NCBI RefSeq assembly: GCF_037892605.1
Contig: NZ_JBBKTU010000001.1
Coordinates: 2,046,001 to 2,110,000, forward strand
DNA: 64,000 nucleotides
DNA from: Lacibacter sp. H407
GTDB taxonomy: Bacteria > Bacteroidota > Bacteroidia > Chitinophagales > Chitinophagaceae
Direction: 5' to 3'
A program made the position numbers and the translations under genes. The notes under the pieces are model-generated. The model was given only the letters and a program-made list of their open reading frames with translations. It was not told where the DNA came from and did no database searches. Shown here piece by piece: positions 45,005-54,737 of the stretch; position 1 is the stretch's first letter, and each line of letters opens with the position of its first letter.

Positions 45005-45038
45005 AGAAAGGGTATAAACATTTGTTTATACCCTTTCT
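45005..45038 (-). terminator. Terminator of the small secreted protein gene
   Basis: 15-bp arms (AGAAAGGGTATAAAC and its complement) with a 4-base loop lie 17 bp after the stop at 45055. The stem is AT-rich, so some readthrough to the CHASE2 gene is possible. Confidence 0.75.
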
Positions 45039-45054
45039 GTAAATACATATTCGA

Positions 45055-45459
45055 TTAACGCTTCAGGTTAAGCGTAAAGATGCGGCTGTCGTTGCAATAG
45101 CTGCTGTTGCTCCAGTAAAGACTTTTGTCTGTAGTTTCAGCATACCATTTTGTCCAGTTACCCGGTACCCATACATCAATACGAACTGATGTAGCATATG
45201 GAGAAAGACGACCTTGATAAATACCTTCTACCCAGATGTCTACATAGTGACCAGTATAGTTGTCGAAGTAAGCATAGCAATAGCCACGTGTTTTCTTTTC
45301 ACGGGGACCGCCATCAGGACCAGGCAGGTCTTTCTTTTCTTTTACTTCCTGTGCAACTACTGCTACTTTCTTTTTAGGTGCAGCTTGTGCGGTTGCTTTG
45401 TTGCCAAAAGCAACGGTTAAACCAATGATAGTCAGAGTAAGGAATACTAACTTTTTCAT
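45055..45459 (-). CDS. Small secreted protein of unknown function
   Basis: This 134-residue protein has a signal peptide (MKKLVFLTLTIIGLTVAFG, cleaved near KATAQA), a Lys-rich linker, and a beta-rich domain with YAYFDNYTGHYVDIWVEGIY and VRIDVWVPGNWTKWYAETTD. Two Cys (YCYAY and SYCNDS) could form a disulfide. The family is unknown to me. It lies 43 bp after the caspase-like gene on the same strand and is likely co-transcribed with it. Confidence 0.72.
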   Translation of the reverse strand: MKKLVFLTLTIIGLTVAFGNKATAQAAPKKKVAVVAQEVKEKKDLPGPDGGPREKKTRGYCYAYFDNYTGHYVDIWVEGIYQGRLSPYATSVRIDVWVPGNWTKWYAETTDKSLYWSNSSYCNDSRIFTLNLKR

Positions 45460-45502
45460 ACTGTTTGTTTTTGTTGATTTGTGAAAAATGATGGTTAAAA
45501 GT

Positions 45503-47506
45503 TTATTGTTTTTTTGGAACGATTTTATAAGGGACTGAAAAAATATTTACTGCATCTGGCTGAATGGTTTCTTCACCACTGCCTCTTGTTTGAATGCCAT
45601 CGGTACGGTTAATACCCTGCATCAGTTTTTCAAACGGATTGTTTGCCTTGGGTTGTTCTCCCCGGCTGTTACCTTGTACAACAAATATCTGGCGAAGATT
45701 TAATGGAGCTTTTGCAGCAACAAGTTTAATTACATTCATTCCATCAGGTGGTCCGATCCGGAAAATTCTTGTGAGCCGCACAGTATCACCGGGATTGATA
45801 AAACAATCCATTGGCTGCTGATTACTGGCAGGGAATAATACATTCACTAAGTTGTCGGGCTGAATTTCAAGAATGTTGTAATACAGGCGCTCCTGTCCAT
45901 TATTGATCACACGGAGATTATACCGGTCGTTATGCTGGAAGCTGATATTGCCCGATGGATCTTTGATCGTTTTTTCAGGGAGATCAGTGATCATCGCATT
46001 GTTATTTCCGGCAGCAGGTTTGTAATCAATTGGTACAAATTCAAAAACCACATTCAGTTCTTCGTTCTTCATGTTGAGATTACGAAGATAAGCGGCACGA
46101 CCATATCCGGCAATTTTTGAGCCGATAAATGATGCCAGTTGATCAGGTGCTAAGGACTTACTGCAAACTCCTAATCGGTAATCGCCGGATGTAGAAATGT
46201 AAATCGAATCAGCACTAAAACCATCTGCTCCCTGTTCAATAAAAACATCGCCTTGTGCGTCGGTCAATTTTGCCTGTTTGTTATTGGCTACAATTCCTTT
46301 CATGGTAGTAAACAATGTTGCATCTTTTGCTTTTACTGTAACCGGTACAACCAAATCGCCAAAGCTTACTTCTTCCAAAAAGATCCATGCTGTTTTTAAT
46401 TGATCAGCATTCAGTTCAGTATCCAATTCTACTTCACTACTGTAATCACCTGCTGTAATGATTGTTCCTTTTGCAATTGGTTTAGCAGTTTCTTTATTAT
46501 AGGTGTTGGATGGATAAACCGATACAGTTGTTCCTGCAAATACACTATAAATTTTTCCGCAGGCAATGGTTACTTTCTTTTTATCAGTTGCTTTTTCAAT
46601 TACATAGTAGTTTGGCTTACCCAATGCTTTGCCGCCAAAAATTTCTTTGTCAAGATCACCTTCTGCATTCGGCGTTTGTCCGGGTACTGATTTGCTCATT
46701 TCTAAACGGATGTTGTCAAACAATCCACGGTAGCTTGTTTTGCTGTCGGCTTTGGCCAATGCTTTTGAAAAAGCTAACGAAAGACTTCCGCAATGTTCAT
46801 CACCACATTCCTGGTTGAGTTCCGATGCTGCTGAAGCAAAGAAGGCACTCATGGGTGCAAGCCCGGGTTTTGATTCACCCAAACTAAACAAACCTTCATT
46901 AATGATCTTTGAATTCGCTGCAGGTTTATAACCCTTCGGCGCATATTTGTTGGTAGTGCCTCTGTAATTTCCAAGGCCTGATCGTGTGCTGGTGCCGCTA
47001 TGGCAGGCATCTACGATCACTAACAGATTACCATCGTTACCAAGATGTTTTCTTATTTTTTCCAGCTCTGTTCCAAATGCATCATCCCGTAAATGTTTTT
47101 CAACGCCGGGTTCGTAGTCCATGGGTGAGTCGTACGTAACCAATGCCTCATCATAGCCATCCGCTTCATCACCATTATCATCCATTACCTGTTGACCATG
47201 GCCACTAAAATGAAACACACAAATATCTCCCGGCTTTGCTTTGCCAAGAAACTGTTGTTGCATGGCTGTAAGAATTCCGGTTTTGGTTCCTTCTTTATCA
47301 CGCATGATGCGGATATTCTCTTCCTTAAATCCCTGCCGTTTCAACGATTCTTTAATTAATGGGATATCGTTTGCTGAATTGAGTTTATTCCATCCGGTGC
47401 TCGGCGCATAATTGGATATGGCTACAATGAGCGCATACTTTTCAGGGACCTGGGCGGATGCCTGCTGCAGCAGTAGAACAAGAACAAAAAGCAGGATTGA
47501 TTTCAT
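45503..47506 (-). CDS. Secreted caspase-like (peptidase C14/metacaspase) protein
   Basis: This 667-residue protein has a signal peptide (1-18). A caspase-like catalytic domain (about 22-280) contains ALIVAISNYAP at the start, catalytic His103 (FHFSGHGQQ), catalytic Cys168 (VIVDACHSGTSTR) and YDEALVTYDSP. The C-terminal half is a large beta-rich region with a DUF4384-like stretch (DRYNLRVINNGQERLYYNIL, NPGDTVRLTRIFRIGPP). That layout matches secreted bacterial caspase homologues. It is first in a minus-strand series of four genes with the CHASE2 protein. Substrates are unknown. Confidence 0.9.
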   Translation of the reverse strand: MKSILLFVLVLLLQQASAQVPEKYALIVAISNYAPSTGWNKLNSANDIPLIKESLKRQGFKEENIRIMRDKEGTKTGILTAMQQQFLGKAKPGDICVFHFSGHGQQVMDDNGDEADGYDEALVTYDSPMDYEPGVEKHLRDDAFGTELEKIRKHLGNDGNLLVIVDACHSGTSTRSGLGNYRGTTNKYAPKGYKPAANSKIINEGLFSLGESKPGLAPMSAFFASAASELNQECGDEHCGSLSLAFSKALAKADSKTSYRGLFDNIRLEMSKSVPGQTPNAEGDLDKEIFGGKALGKPNYYVIEKATDKKKVTIACGKIYSVFAGTTVSVYPSNTYNKETAKPIAKGTIITAGDYSSEVELDTELNADQLKTAWIFLEEVSFGDLVVPVTVKAKDATLFTTMKGIVANNKQAKLTDAQGDVFIEQGADGFSADSIYISTSGDYRLGVCSKSLAPDQLASFIGSKIAGYGRAAYLRNLNMKNEELNVVFEFVPIDYKPAAGNNNAMITDLPEKTIKDPSGNISFQHNDRYNLRVINNGQERLYYNILEIQPDNLVNVLFPASNQQPMDCFINPGDTVRLTRIFRIGPPDGMNVIKLVAAKAPLNLRQIFVVQGNSRGEQPKANNPFEKLMQGINRTDGIQTRGSGEETIQPDAVNIFSVPYKIVPKKQ

Positions 47507-47654
47507 ATTGGGAGCAGGAAGTTAATGATTCCTGTTACAGTAGCAATATTAAGATGACGGGCGAAAAGTTTCTATACCCACTTGAAGGTATTTTTCAGTT
47601 TTACTTGTTTATTCTTAATTCGGCTGATTGCGTCATTCTTTCTATTTTTAACGC

Positions 47655-48803
47655 ATGTGGGCTGTTCTGTTTTATTGTTGTGCAGGGGCAATTTTATATA
47701 CGTATGTCGGCTATCCGGCATTGTTGTACCTGTTTTCTTTTTACAAACGGGTAAATAAAAAAGATGCACCTGCCCACCTGCCATCAGTCACCATCATCAT
47801 TGCGGCATTTAATGAAGAGCGTGTAATAGAAGCCAAACTTCACAATACACTTTCACTTGATTATCTTGCACACAAACTCCAGATCATTGTAGCAGCTGAT
47901 GGATCAACCGACGATACGGTACGTATTGCATCATCGTTCTCCGCTGTTCTGGTTTTACATGAACCATTACGAAAGGGAAAAGCAGCAGCCATTAATAAAG
48001 CCGTCACATTTGCCACAAATGAGATTATTGTGCTCACAGATGCAAACAGTACGTTATCGAAACAAACGATCGATCAACTGGTCGCACCTTTTTCGCAACA
48101 AAAAGTGGGAGCTGTGGCAGGTGAAAAGAAAGTAGTATCGACCGAAGGTGCAATAGCATCGGGTGAAGGATTGTATTGGCGATACGAATCATGGTTGAAA
48201 CAACAGGAAACAAAATTTTATACCGTTGTAGGTGCGGCAGGCGAATTGGTTGCTTTCCGAAAAGAATTGTTTGTAACAATACCTGAGAAAACCATAACGG
48301 ATGATTTTTTTATTTCCTTATCGATCAACCTGCAACATCGTAAGCTGGCATATGTAGCGGATGCCATCAGTTCTGAAACTGCTTCGTTATCACTTACTGA
48401 TGAATGGAAACGTAAAGTTCGAATTGCAGCAGGTGGAATACAATCGTTATTTGTGTTACGTGCAGCGCTCGATCCATTTCGGTATCCACTACTTGCGTTC
48501 CAATTTTTTTCGCACAGGGTAATGCGTTGGATCGCATGCGCACCTGCATTTGTTTTTTTGTTACTGATAAACATGCTGCTTGTTAACCAACAGACAAGCG
48601 AACTATACACATGGCTGTTAATTTTGCAATTGCTCTTTTACATGTTGGCATTTGCAGGCTGGGTGATGGTGAAACAAAAACGATCTTTCTTTTTATTCAA
48701 CATTCCGTTTTACATTGTGTTTATGCATGCAGCGATGCTGGCGGGAATGATGGGTTATGCATCCGGTAAACAATCGGTGCTCTGGGAAAAAGCAAAGCGT
48801 TGA
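47655..48803 (+). CDS. Glycosyltransferase family 2 protein
   Basis: This 382-residue membrane-anchored transferase has an N-terminal helix (about 2-22). Its GT-A domain has VTIIIAAFNEERVIEAKL, VAADGSTDD, the metal-binding VLTDANS and an FFISLS acceptor region. Three C-terminal helices lie at about 280-375. It resembles processive or polyisoprenyl-linked GT2 enzymes of the BcsA/IcaA style, but a QxxRW motif was not seen. The substrate is unknown. It is divergent from the caspase gene and followed by recG after 43 bp. Confidence 0.87.
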   Translation: MWAVLFYCCAGAILYTYVGYPALLYLFSFYKRVNKKDAPAHLPSVTIIIAAFNEERVIEAKLHNTLSLDYLAHKLQIIVAADGSTDDTVRIASSFSAVLVLHEPLRKGKAAAINKAVTFATNEIIVLTDANSTLSKQTIDQLVAPFSQQKVGAVAGEKKVVSTEGAIASGEGLYWRYESWLKQQETKFYTVVGAAGELVAFRKELFVTIPEKTITDDFFISLSINLQHRKLAYVADAISSETASLSLTDEWKRKVRIAAGGIQSLFVLRAALDPFRYPLLAFQFFSHRVMRWIACAPAFVFLLLINMLLVNQQTSELYTWLLILQLLFYMLAFAGWVMVKQKRSFFLFNIPFYIVFMHAAMLAGMMGYASGKQSVLWEKAKR

Positions 48804-48846
48804 ACATTGTTACTCGTTTCTTCAATAATTTCATGTTTTTATTACG

Positions 48847-50961
48847 TTGAGTCAATCTTCCTCTACCATATTAAGCAGTCCTGTTGAATACCTGAAAGGT
48901 GTTGGTCCGCTGCGTGCTGATCTGTTGAAAAAAGAACTCAACATTTTTACGTTTGGTGATTTATTGGAACATTTCCCCTACCGGCACATCGATAAAACAA
49001 AAGTAACGCCCATTGCACAGGTGAACATGGGGATGGACTATGTGCAGGTGGCCGGACGCTTAACAGATTTTGAACTGATCGGTGAAAAAAGAGGAAAACG
49101 TTTGGTGGCACATATCCGTGATGCAAGCGGCAGCATGGAGCTTACATGGTTCCAGGGAATTAACTGGGTGGAAAAATTATTAGCGATCGGACAGGAATTT
49201 CTTGTTTTTGGCAAGCTTGGTTTTTTTATGGGGAAGCCGCAGATCGTACATCCCGAACTGGAAGTACGTACGCATGAAAACGCAGAGGGTAAATCGTTGC
49301 TGGAACCAATCTATCCTACAACAGAAAAATTAAAGGCAAGAGGATTGAATGGAAGAAGTATTGCAAAGCTGACCGCTGTGTTATTGCCGCAATTACACCC
49401 CAAAGATCTTCCTGAAAATTTGCCGGAGAAAATAATTGCTCAGTTGAATTTTCCATCTCGCTATGAAGCATATCGGTTCATTCATTTTCCTGCGGATGCT
49501 GCTCAATACGAAGCTGCGTTGCAACGCCTGAAGTTTGAGGAATTATTTTTCGCACAACTGCGTATGGGTATGATCAAGAGTAACCGTCACCGTTTTTCAA
49601 AAGGTGTTGTGTTTGATAAAGTAGGCGATCTGTTCAATACATTTTACAACGATCATCTTCCGTTTCAATTGACCGGTGCACAGAAAAGAGTGCTGAAAGA
49701 AATACGGCAGGATACAGCACGTGGCCACCAGATGAACCGTTTGTTACAAGGCGATGTGGGCAGTGGTAAAACCATTGTGGCATTGTTAACGATGTTATTG
49801 GCGGCTGATAATAATTACCAGAGTTGTTTAATGGCGCCAACCGAAATATTGGCACAACAACATTTCAACAGTATATCAAGTTTGTTGAAAGAGATGAATA
49901 TAAGTATCCGTCTGCTCACCGGATCAACCAAAAAAGCAGAACGGGAAAAGATACTGAGTGGTTTGCAATCTGGCGACATCCAGATGATCGTAGGTACTCA
50001 TGCGTTGATCGAACAAGTGGTACAATTTAAAAATTTAGGTTTAGCCATTGTAGATGAGCAGCATCGCTTTGGTGTGGCGCAAAGGGCCGAATTGCAAACA
50101 AAGGGTGCCATACCGCCGCATGTACTGGTAATGACGGCCACGCCTATTCCACGCACCATGGCGATGACGGCCTATGGTGATCTTGATTATAGTGTAATGG
50201 ATGAATTGCCACCAGGTCGTAAACCCATTACAACCGTTCATCGTTATGAAACGGCACGGCCATCGGTCATGGATTTTGTAAAACAGGAAATAGCCAAAGG
50301 ACGTCAGGCTTATTTTATTTATCCATTGATCGAAGAAAGTTCAAAAATGGATTTTGAAAACCTGATGAAAGGATATGAAGAAGTGAAAGCTTTTTTTCCG
50401 GAACCGAAGTTTTACATAAGTATGGTGCATGGAAAACAAAAAGCAGAGGTAAAAGATACCAACATGATGCGCTTCAAAAAAAATGATACACAGATCATGG
50501 TAGCAACTACTGTAATTGAAGTAGGAGTAGATGTGCCAAACGCAAGTGTAATGGTGATGGAAAGCGCAGAGCGCTTTGGTTTATCGCAGTTGCATCAGCT
50601 CCGTGGAAGAGTAGGAAGAGGTAGTGAACAGAGTTTTTGCATTCTTTTAACAGGGAGCAAATTAACGAATGATGCCCGGGAACGGTTAAAGATAATGTGT
50701 GCAACAAATGATGGTTTTGTAATAGCAGAAAAAGATCTGGAGATCCGCGGCCCGGGCGATATTGAAGGTACCCGGCAGAGTGGATTACTGAACTTTAAGC
50801 TGGCAAGTATTGTTCAGGATAGAGAATTACTGGAAACGGCGAAAATAATCAGTGATCAGTTGCTGCAGGATGATCCTGAACTTTCTTCGGCCGAAAATTT
50901 GCTGTTAAAAAACTACCTGTTGTCAAAAAAAGGTAAAACCGTGTGGAGTAAGGTAGCATAG
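48847..50961 (+). CDS. recG: ATP-dependent DNA helicase RecG
   Basis: This 704-residue branch-migration helicase remodels stalled forks and Holliday-like junctions. The wedge domain begins with VEYLKGVGPLRADLLKKEL and includes LLEHFPYRHIDKTK. The helicase core has Walker A GDVGSGKT (about 302-309), the DEQH box, TATPIPRTMAM and QLRGRVGRG. Length is normal. The start is TTG at 48847, as no in-frame ATG precedes the conserved region. Confidence 0.96.
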   Translation: MSQSSSTILSSPVEYLKGVGPLRADLLKKELNIFTFGDLLEHFPYRHIDKTKVTPIAQVNMGMDYVQVAGRLTDFELIGEKRGKRLVAHIRDASGSMELTWFQGINWVEKLLAIGQEFLVFGKLGFFMGKPQIVHPELEVRTHENAEGKSLLEPIYPTTEKLKARGLNGRSIAKLTAVLLPQLHPKDLPENLPEKIIAQLNFPSRYEAYRFIHFPADAAQYEAALQRLKFEELFFAQLRMGMIKSNRHRFSKGVVFDKVGDLFNTFYNDHLPFQLTGAQKRVLKEIRQDTARGHQMNRLLQGDVGSGKTIVALLTMLLAADNNYQSCLMAPTEILAQQHFNSISSLLKEMNISIRLLTGSTKKAEREKILSGLQSGDIQMIVGTHALIEQVVQFKNLGLAIVDEQHRFGVAQRAELQTKGAIPPHVLVMTATPIPRTMAMTAYGDLDYSVMDELPPGRKPITTVHRYETARPSVMDFVKQEIAKGRQAYFIYPLIEESSKMDFENLMKGYEEVKAFFPEPKFYISMVHGKQKAEVKDTNMMRFKKNDTQIMVATTVIEVGVDVPNASVMVMESAERFGLSQLHQLRGRVGRGSEQSFCILLTGSKLTNDARERLKIMCATNDGFVIAEKDLEIRGPGDIEGTRQSGLLNFKLASIVQDRELLETAKIISDQLLQDDPELSSAENLLLKNYLLSKKGKTVWSKVA

Positions 50962-51032
50962 TGATAATAAGCGGTAGTTATTTCCGTTTTAATTGACTAA
51001 ATTCAAAGTCCCGTAGCACAGAAAAAAATCAC

Positions 51033-54000
51033 ATGAAAGTACTCCGAATCTTCCTCGTACCAGCATTGCTGATAGCTTTTCCACTGATTGGTTTTGGTCA
51101 GCTCTCTTTTGCAGAGAATAAAGGCCAATGGGATCAGCAGGTACATTTTAAAACAGAATCGGGCAACAGTGCTTTTTTTCTTACAAAGGATGGTTACACC
51201 ATTCTCATGAATCATCCCGAAGACTATATGCGGCTTGCAGAATTTAATCATGGTCATGGCTTTGATTCAACTGTACGACGTAATTCAAGAGTTGCGCTAC
51301 CCGAAAAAATGCGGGCACATGCGTTTCGTGTAAAATTCCTCGGTGGCAACTTCAACTCAAAACCAATTGTGGAAAAACCCATACCGGGAGTAGAGAATTA
51401 TTTCATTGGAAACGATCCTTCAAAATGGGCAAGTGATGTTCGCCTGTACCAGGCGATCACTTATAAGAATGTATATCCAAATGTGGATGTACGTTATTAC
51501 GTCCAGGACGATCAGTTGAAATACGATCTGGTAGTTTATCCCGGCGCAGATATATCGAAAATTCAAATGCGCTACGAAGGGGCAGAAAAATTAAGCATCC
51601 GTGATAACGAACTGGTGGTATCAACTTCGGTTGGGGAAGCCCGTGAGTTAAGGCCTTATACCTATCAATTTGTAAACGGTAAGCGTGAAACTGTTGGAAA
51701 TAAATATAAGATCACGGGTAATACCGTAAGCTTTGATGTAAAAGCATATAACAAGTCCACCACGTTGGTCATCGATCCTTCGTTGGTGTTTTCTTCGTTC
51801 AGCAGAAGTACTGCCGATAACTGGGGCTTTACAGCAACATACGGAGCCGATGGTAGTTTTTTTGGTGGAGGTATTGCACAGCCAACAGGTTTTCCTGTAA
51901 CTGCCGGTGCCATTCAAAGCACAGGTGGTGGCGGTAGTGGAACAGGAGGCGTGCCTCCCGATATCGCCATCATCAAATTATCACCCGATGGAAGAAACCG
52001 GATCTACGCCACTTACCTTGGCGGTAATGGTTTAGATCAGCCGCATAGTCTGGTAGCGGATGGTGCAGGAAATCTGGTGATCGCTGGTCGTACAAATTCA
52101 GGTTCCTCTTTTCCAGGTTCATTAGTTCCCGCCGGTAGTGCCGGTGGAGGGTATGATATTTTTGTAACAAAGATCAACGCAACCGGTACAGCCATAATTG
52201 GTTCATCACGTATTGGCGGCGCAGGAAATGACGGTGTTAATATTACAGATACAAGAGGAGGTGCCAACTCATTACAACGTTTTTATGGTGATGATGGAAG
52301 AAGCGAAGTAATACTCGATGGAGCAGGGAATATTTTAGTGGCATCGTCTACTCAATCAACAAATTTTCCAACAGTAGGTGGATTTCAGGCTAGTTCTGGT
52401 GGTGGTTTGCAGGATGCGGTCTTACTCAAATTTAACGCTAATGCAACCGCTTTGATCTGGAGTACATATATGGGTGGTGCGGCGAACGATGCCGGGTTTG
52501 TGTTAGCTATAAATCCAACAAGCCCTTCCAATATCTATGTGGGTGGTGGTACTGCCAGCGCAGATTTTCCGGGAACCGGAGCAGGTGTATTGCAACCAAC
52601 ATTTAGCGGTGGACTTGCAGACGGTTACATTGCACATGTGCGGGATAATGGAGCTTCGGTGTCAATGGTTCGTTCCTCATACCTTGGAACAGGAAACATT
52701 GATATGGTGTATGGTGTGCAGTTCGATGCGATGGGTTTCCCCTATGTAATGGGAACAACAACGGGTAACTGGCCTGTAATAAATGCAGCTTATTCAGTTG
52801 CCAATTCAAGACAGTTTATTGCGAAGTTGCGAGCCGATCTCAGTGGTTATGTTTACTCTACAACGTTTGGCACAAATGGTGCACTTAATCCAAATATTTC
52901 GCCTGTTGCATTCTTGGTTGATAATTGCGAAAATGTTTATGTATCCGGTTGGGGTGGTGGTGCAAATAATTTCGGTGGCGGTTATCCTTCTGCCGGCACC
53001 GCAGGTATGCCTGTAACGCCCGATGCATTTCAACGGAATACAGATGGCAGTGATTTTTACTTTTTCGTATTGCAGAAAAATGCAGCATCTCAATTATATG
53101 GAAGCTTCTTCGGCCAGTTAGGTGGTGGCGGTGCTTTGGAACATGTGGATGGAGGTACAAGTCGTTTTGATGCTACCGGTACAATTTATCAGGCCATGTG
53201 TGCCAACTGTAAAAATGTGGCAAGTAATGTTCCGCTCTCTGCACCATTTCCCATTACTGCGGGTGTGTATGGAAATACAAATCCGGCAGGCGGCAGCGGT
53301 TGTAACCTCGGTATGGTAAAAATAAATTTCGATCTGTCAGGTATTGATGTATCACTTCGGGCAGTGGGAGCAAGGCAATTGAATTTTTGTTTACCGGCAA
53401 CGGTACAGTTTACAGATACCATTCGGGAAGCAAAACAATACATTTGGATATGGGGCGATGGAACTCCGAATGATACTACAACAATCAATCCCTTCGCACA
53501 TACGTACAACAGTGTTGGCTTCTTTGATGTAAAAGTGATTGGTATCGACAGTAACTCCTGTAACGTGAAAGATTCTGCCATGATGCGTATTCGTGTTACA
53601 ACCGATTCGGTGGATGTTGATTTCAATTTTGCACGGCAGGATTGTAACAGTCTTACATTTCAATTTACTAACACCAGTAATATTCTCACTTCATCCACAC
53701 CATTCGGTCCACGTTCGTTTATGTGGGTTTGGGGCGATGGTTCAAGGAATGATACCGTTCCGGCTTTTGCGCCTCCTATATCGCATACATTCCCTGGCAT
53801 TGGTTCATACAATGTTCGTTTGGTTTTGATCGATTCAAATTATTGTAACCTTGGCGATGCAGACAGTATCATCAACTTCCAGGTAATTGACAACATACGT
53901 GCAGGCTTCAGTGTAGGAAGTGTGTGCGTGCCCGATACCATTCCTATTGTTGATACGTCAAGGGGTGCTCTTACCTATTTATGGGTTAGCAGCGATGGGC

Positions 54001-54650
54001 AAACATCAACCGATCCTGTTCCGGCGTTCATTTATAATACTGCAGGTCCATACAGTATTACACAGTATATCTATAATCCCAATAGCTGTAATCTTGTAGA
54101 TTCTACTACCCGGTTTTTCCAGGCAGTGGGTCCACCTACCGCAGGGTTCTTCTACAATCCAAACCCATCGCAGGAAAATACACCTACACGGTTTACCAGT
54201 ACAGCGTCTGAAGATGTTGTGTCATGGCTTTGGGATTTTGGTGATGGTAACACATCAACACAACGTGATCCGCTTCATCAATACACAGCACCGGGCAGTA
54301 ATACTGTTTGTCAAACAGTAACTAACCAGGCAGGTTGTGTTGATTCAATATGTATTCCGGTAGAAGCGATCATCAATGTAGTGAATGATCTTCCGTCGGC
54401 CTTTACACCAAATGGCGATGGTGTGAATGATCTGTTCTTTGTACGTGGATTTGGCATAACAAAAATGACCTTGCGTGTGTTTAACAGACAGGGATTGATG
54501 GTATTTGAAAGCCGTTCTCAAAGCATTGGATGGGACGGAACCTATAAAGGAATACCACAGCCAATGGATGCCTACGCATGGACGTTGGATGTAGAATATT
54601 TTACCGGAGAGAAATTTAAAAAGAAAGGTGATGTTACGTTGATACGATAA
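51033..54650 (+). CDS. Large secreted adhesin with SBBP repeats, PKD domains and gliding-motility C-terminal domain
   Basis: This 1205-residue protein has a signal peptide (ending at IGFGQ). An N-terminal module (about 25-250) includes VENYFIGNDPSKW and VYPNVDVRYYVQ. SBBP-like repeats follow (about 250-760; KLSPDGRNRIYATYLGGNGLD, LKFNANATALIWSTYMGG). Four PKD-like domains (about 780-1120; IWIWGDGTPNDT, MWVWGDGSRND, SWLWDFGDGNTS) precede a type B C-terminal domain (PSAFTPNGDGVNDLF). The protein should pass through the type IX system. It directly precedes a PorP/SprF gene, the usual pairing. Confidence 0.93.
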   Translation: MKVLRIFLVPALLIAFPLIGFGQLSFAENKGQWDQQVHFKTESGNSAFFLTKDGYTILMNHPEDYMRLAEFNHGHGFDSTVRRNSRVALPEKMRAHAFRVKFLGGNFNSKPIVEKPIPGVENYFIGNDPSKWASDVRLYQAITYKNVYPNVDVRYYVQDDQLKYDLVVYPGADISKIQMRYEGAEKLSIRDNELVVSTSVGEARELRPYTYQFVNGKRETVGNKYKITGNTVSFDVKAYNKSTTLVIDPSLVFSSFSRSTADNWGFTATYGADGSFFGGGIAQPTGFPVTAGAIQSTGGGGSGTGGVPPDIAIIKLSPDGRNRIYATYLGGNGLDQPHSLVADGAGNLVIAGRTNSGSSFPGSLVPAGSAGGGYDIFVTKINATGTAIIGSSRIGGAGNDGVNITDTRGGANSLQRFYGDDGRSEVILDGAGNILVASSTQSTNFPTVGGFQASSGGGLQDAVLLKFNANATALIWSTYMGGAANDAGFVLAINPTSPSNIYVGGGTASADFPGTGAGVLQPTFSGGLADGYIAHVRDNGASVSMVRSSYLGTGNIDMVYGVQFDAMGFPYVMGTTTGNWPVINAAYSVANSRQFIAKLRADLSGYVYSTTFGTNGALNPNISPVAFLVDNCENVYVSGWGGGANNFGGGYPSAGTAGMPVTPDAFQRNTDGSDFYFFVLQKNAASQLYGSFFGQLGGGGALEHVDGGTSRFDATGTIYQAMCANCKNVASNVPLSAPFPITAGVYGNTNPAGGSGCNLGMVKINFDLSGIDVSLRAVGARQLNFCLPATVQFTDTIREAKQYIWIWGDGTPNDTTTINPFAHTYNSVGFFDVKVIGIDSNSCNVKDSAMMRIRVTTDSVDVDFNFARQDCNSLTFQFTNTSNILTSSTPFGPRSFMWVWGDGSRNDTVPAFAPPISHTFPGIGSYNVRLVLIDSNYCNLGDADSIINFQVIDNIRAGFSVGSVCVPDTIPIVDTSRGALTYLWVSSDGQTSTDPVPAFIYNTAGPYSITQYIYNPNSCNLVDSTTRFFQAVGPPTAGFFYNPNPSQENTPTRFTSTASEDVVSWLWDFGDGNTSTQRDPLHQYTAPGSNTVCQTVTNQAGCVDSICIPVEAIINVVNDLPSAFTPNGDGVNDLFFVRGFGITKMTLRVFNRQGLMVFESRSQSIGWDGTYKGIPQPMDAYAWTLDVEYFTGEKFKKKGDVTLIR

Positions 54651-54737
54651 TCATCACATTATTTATACCATACCCGATCGATCCTGTTTGAAAGAACCAG
54701 AACCATCAGCTTGTACTAAACGCTTAAACGAAGAGCT

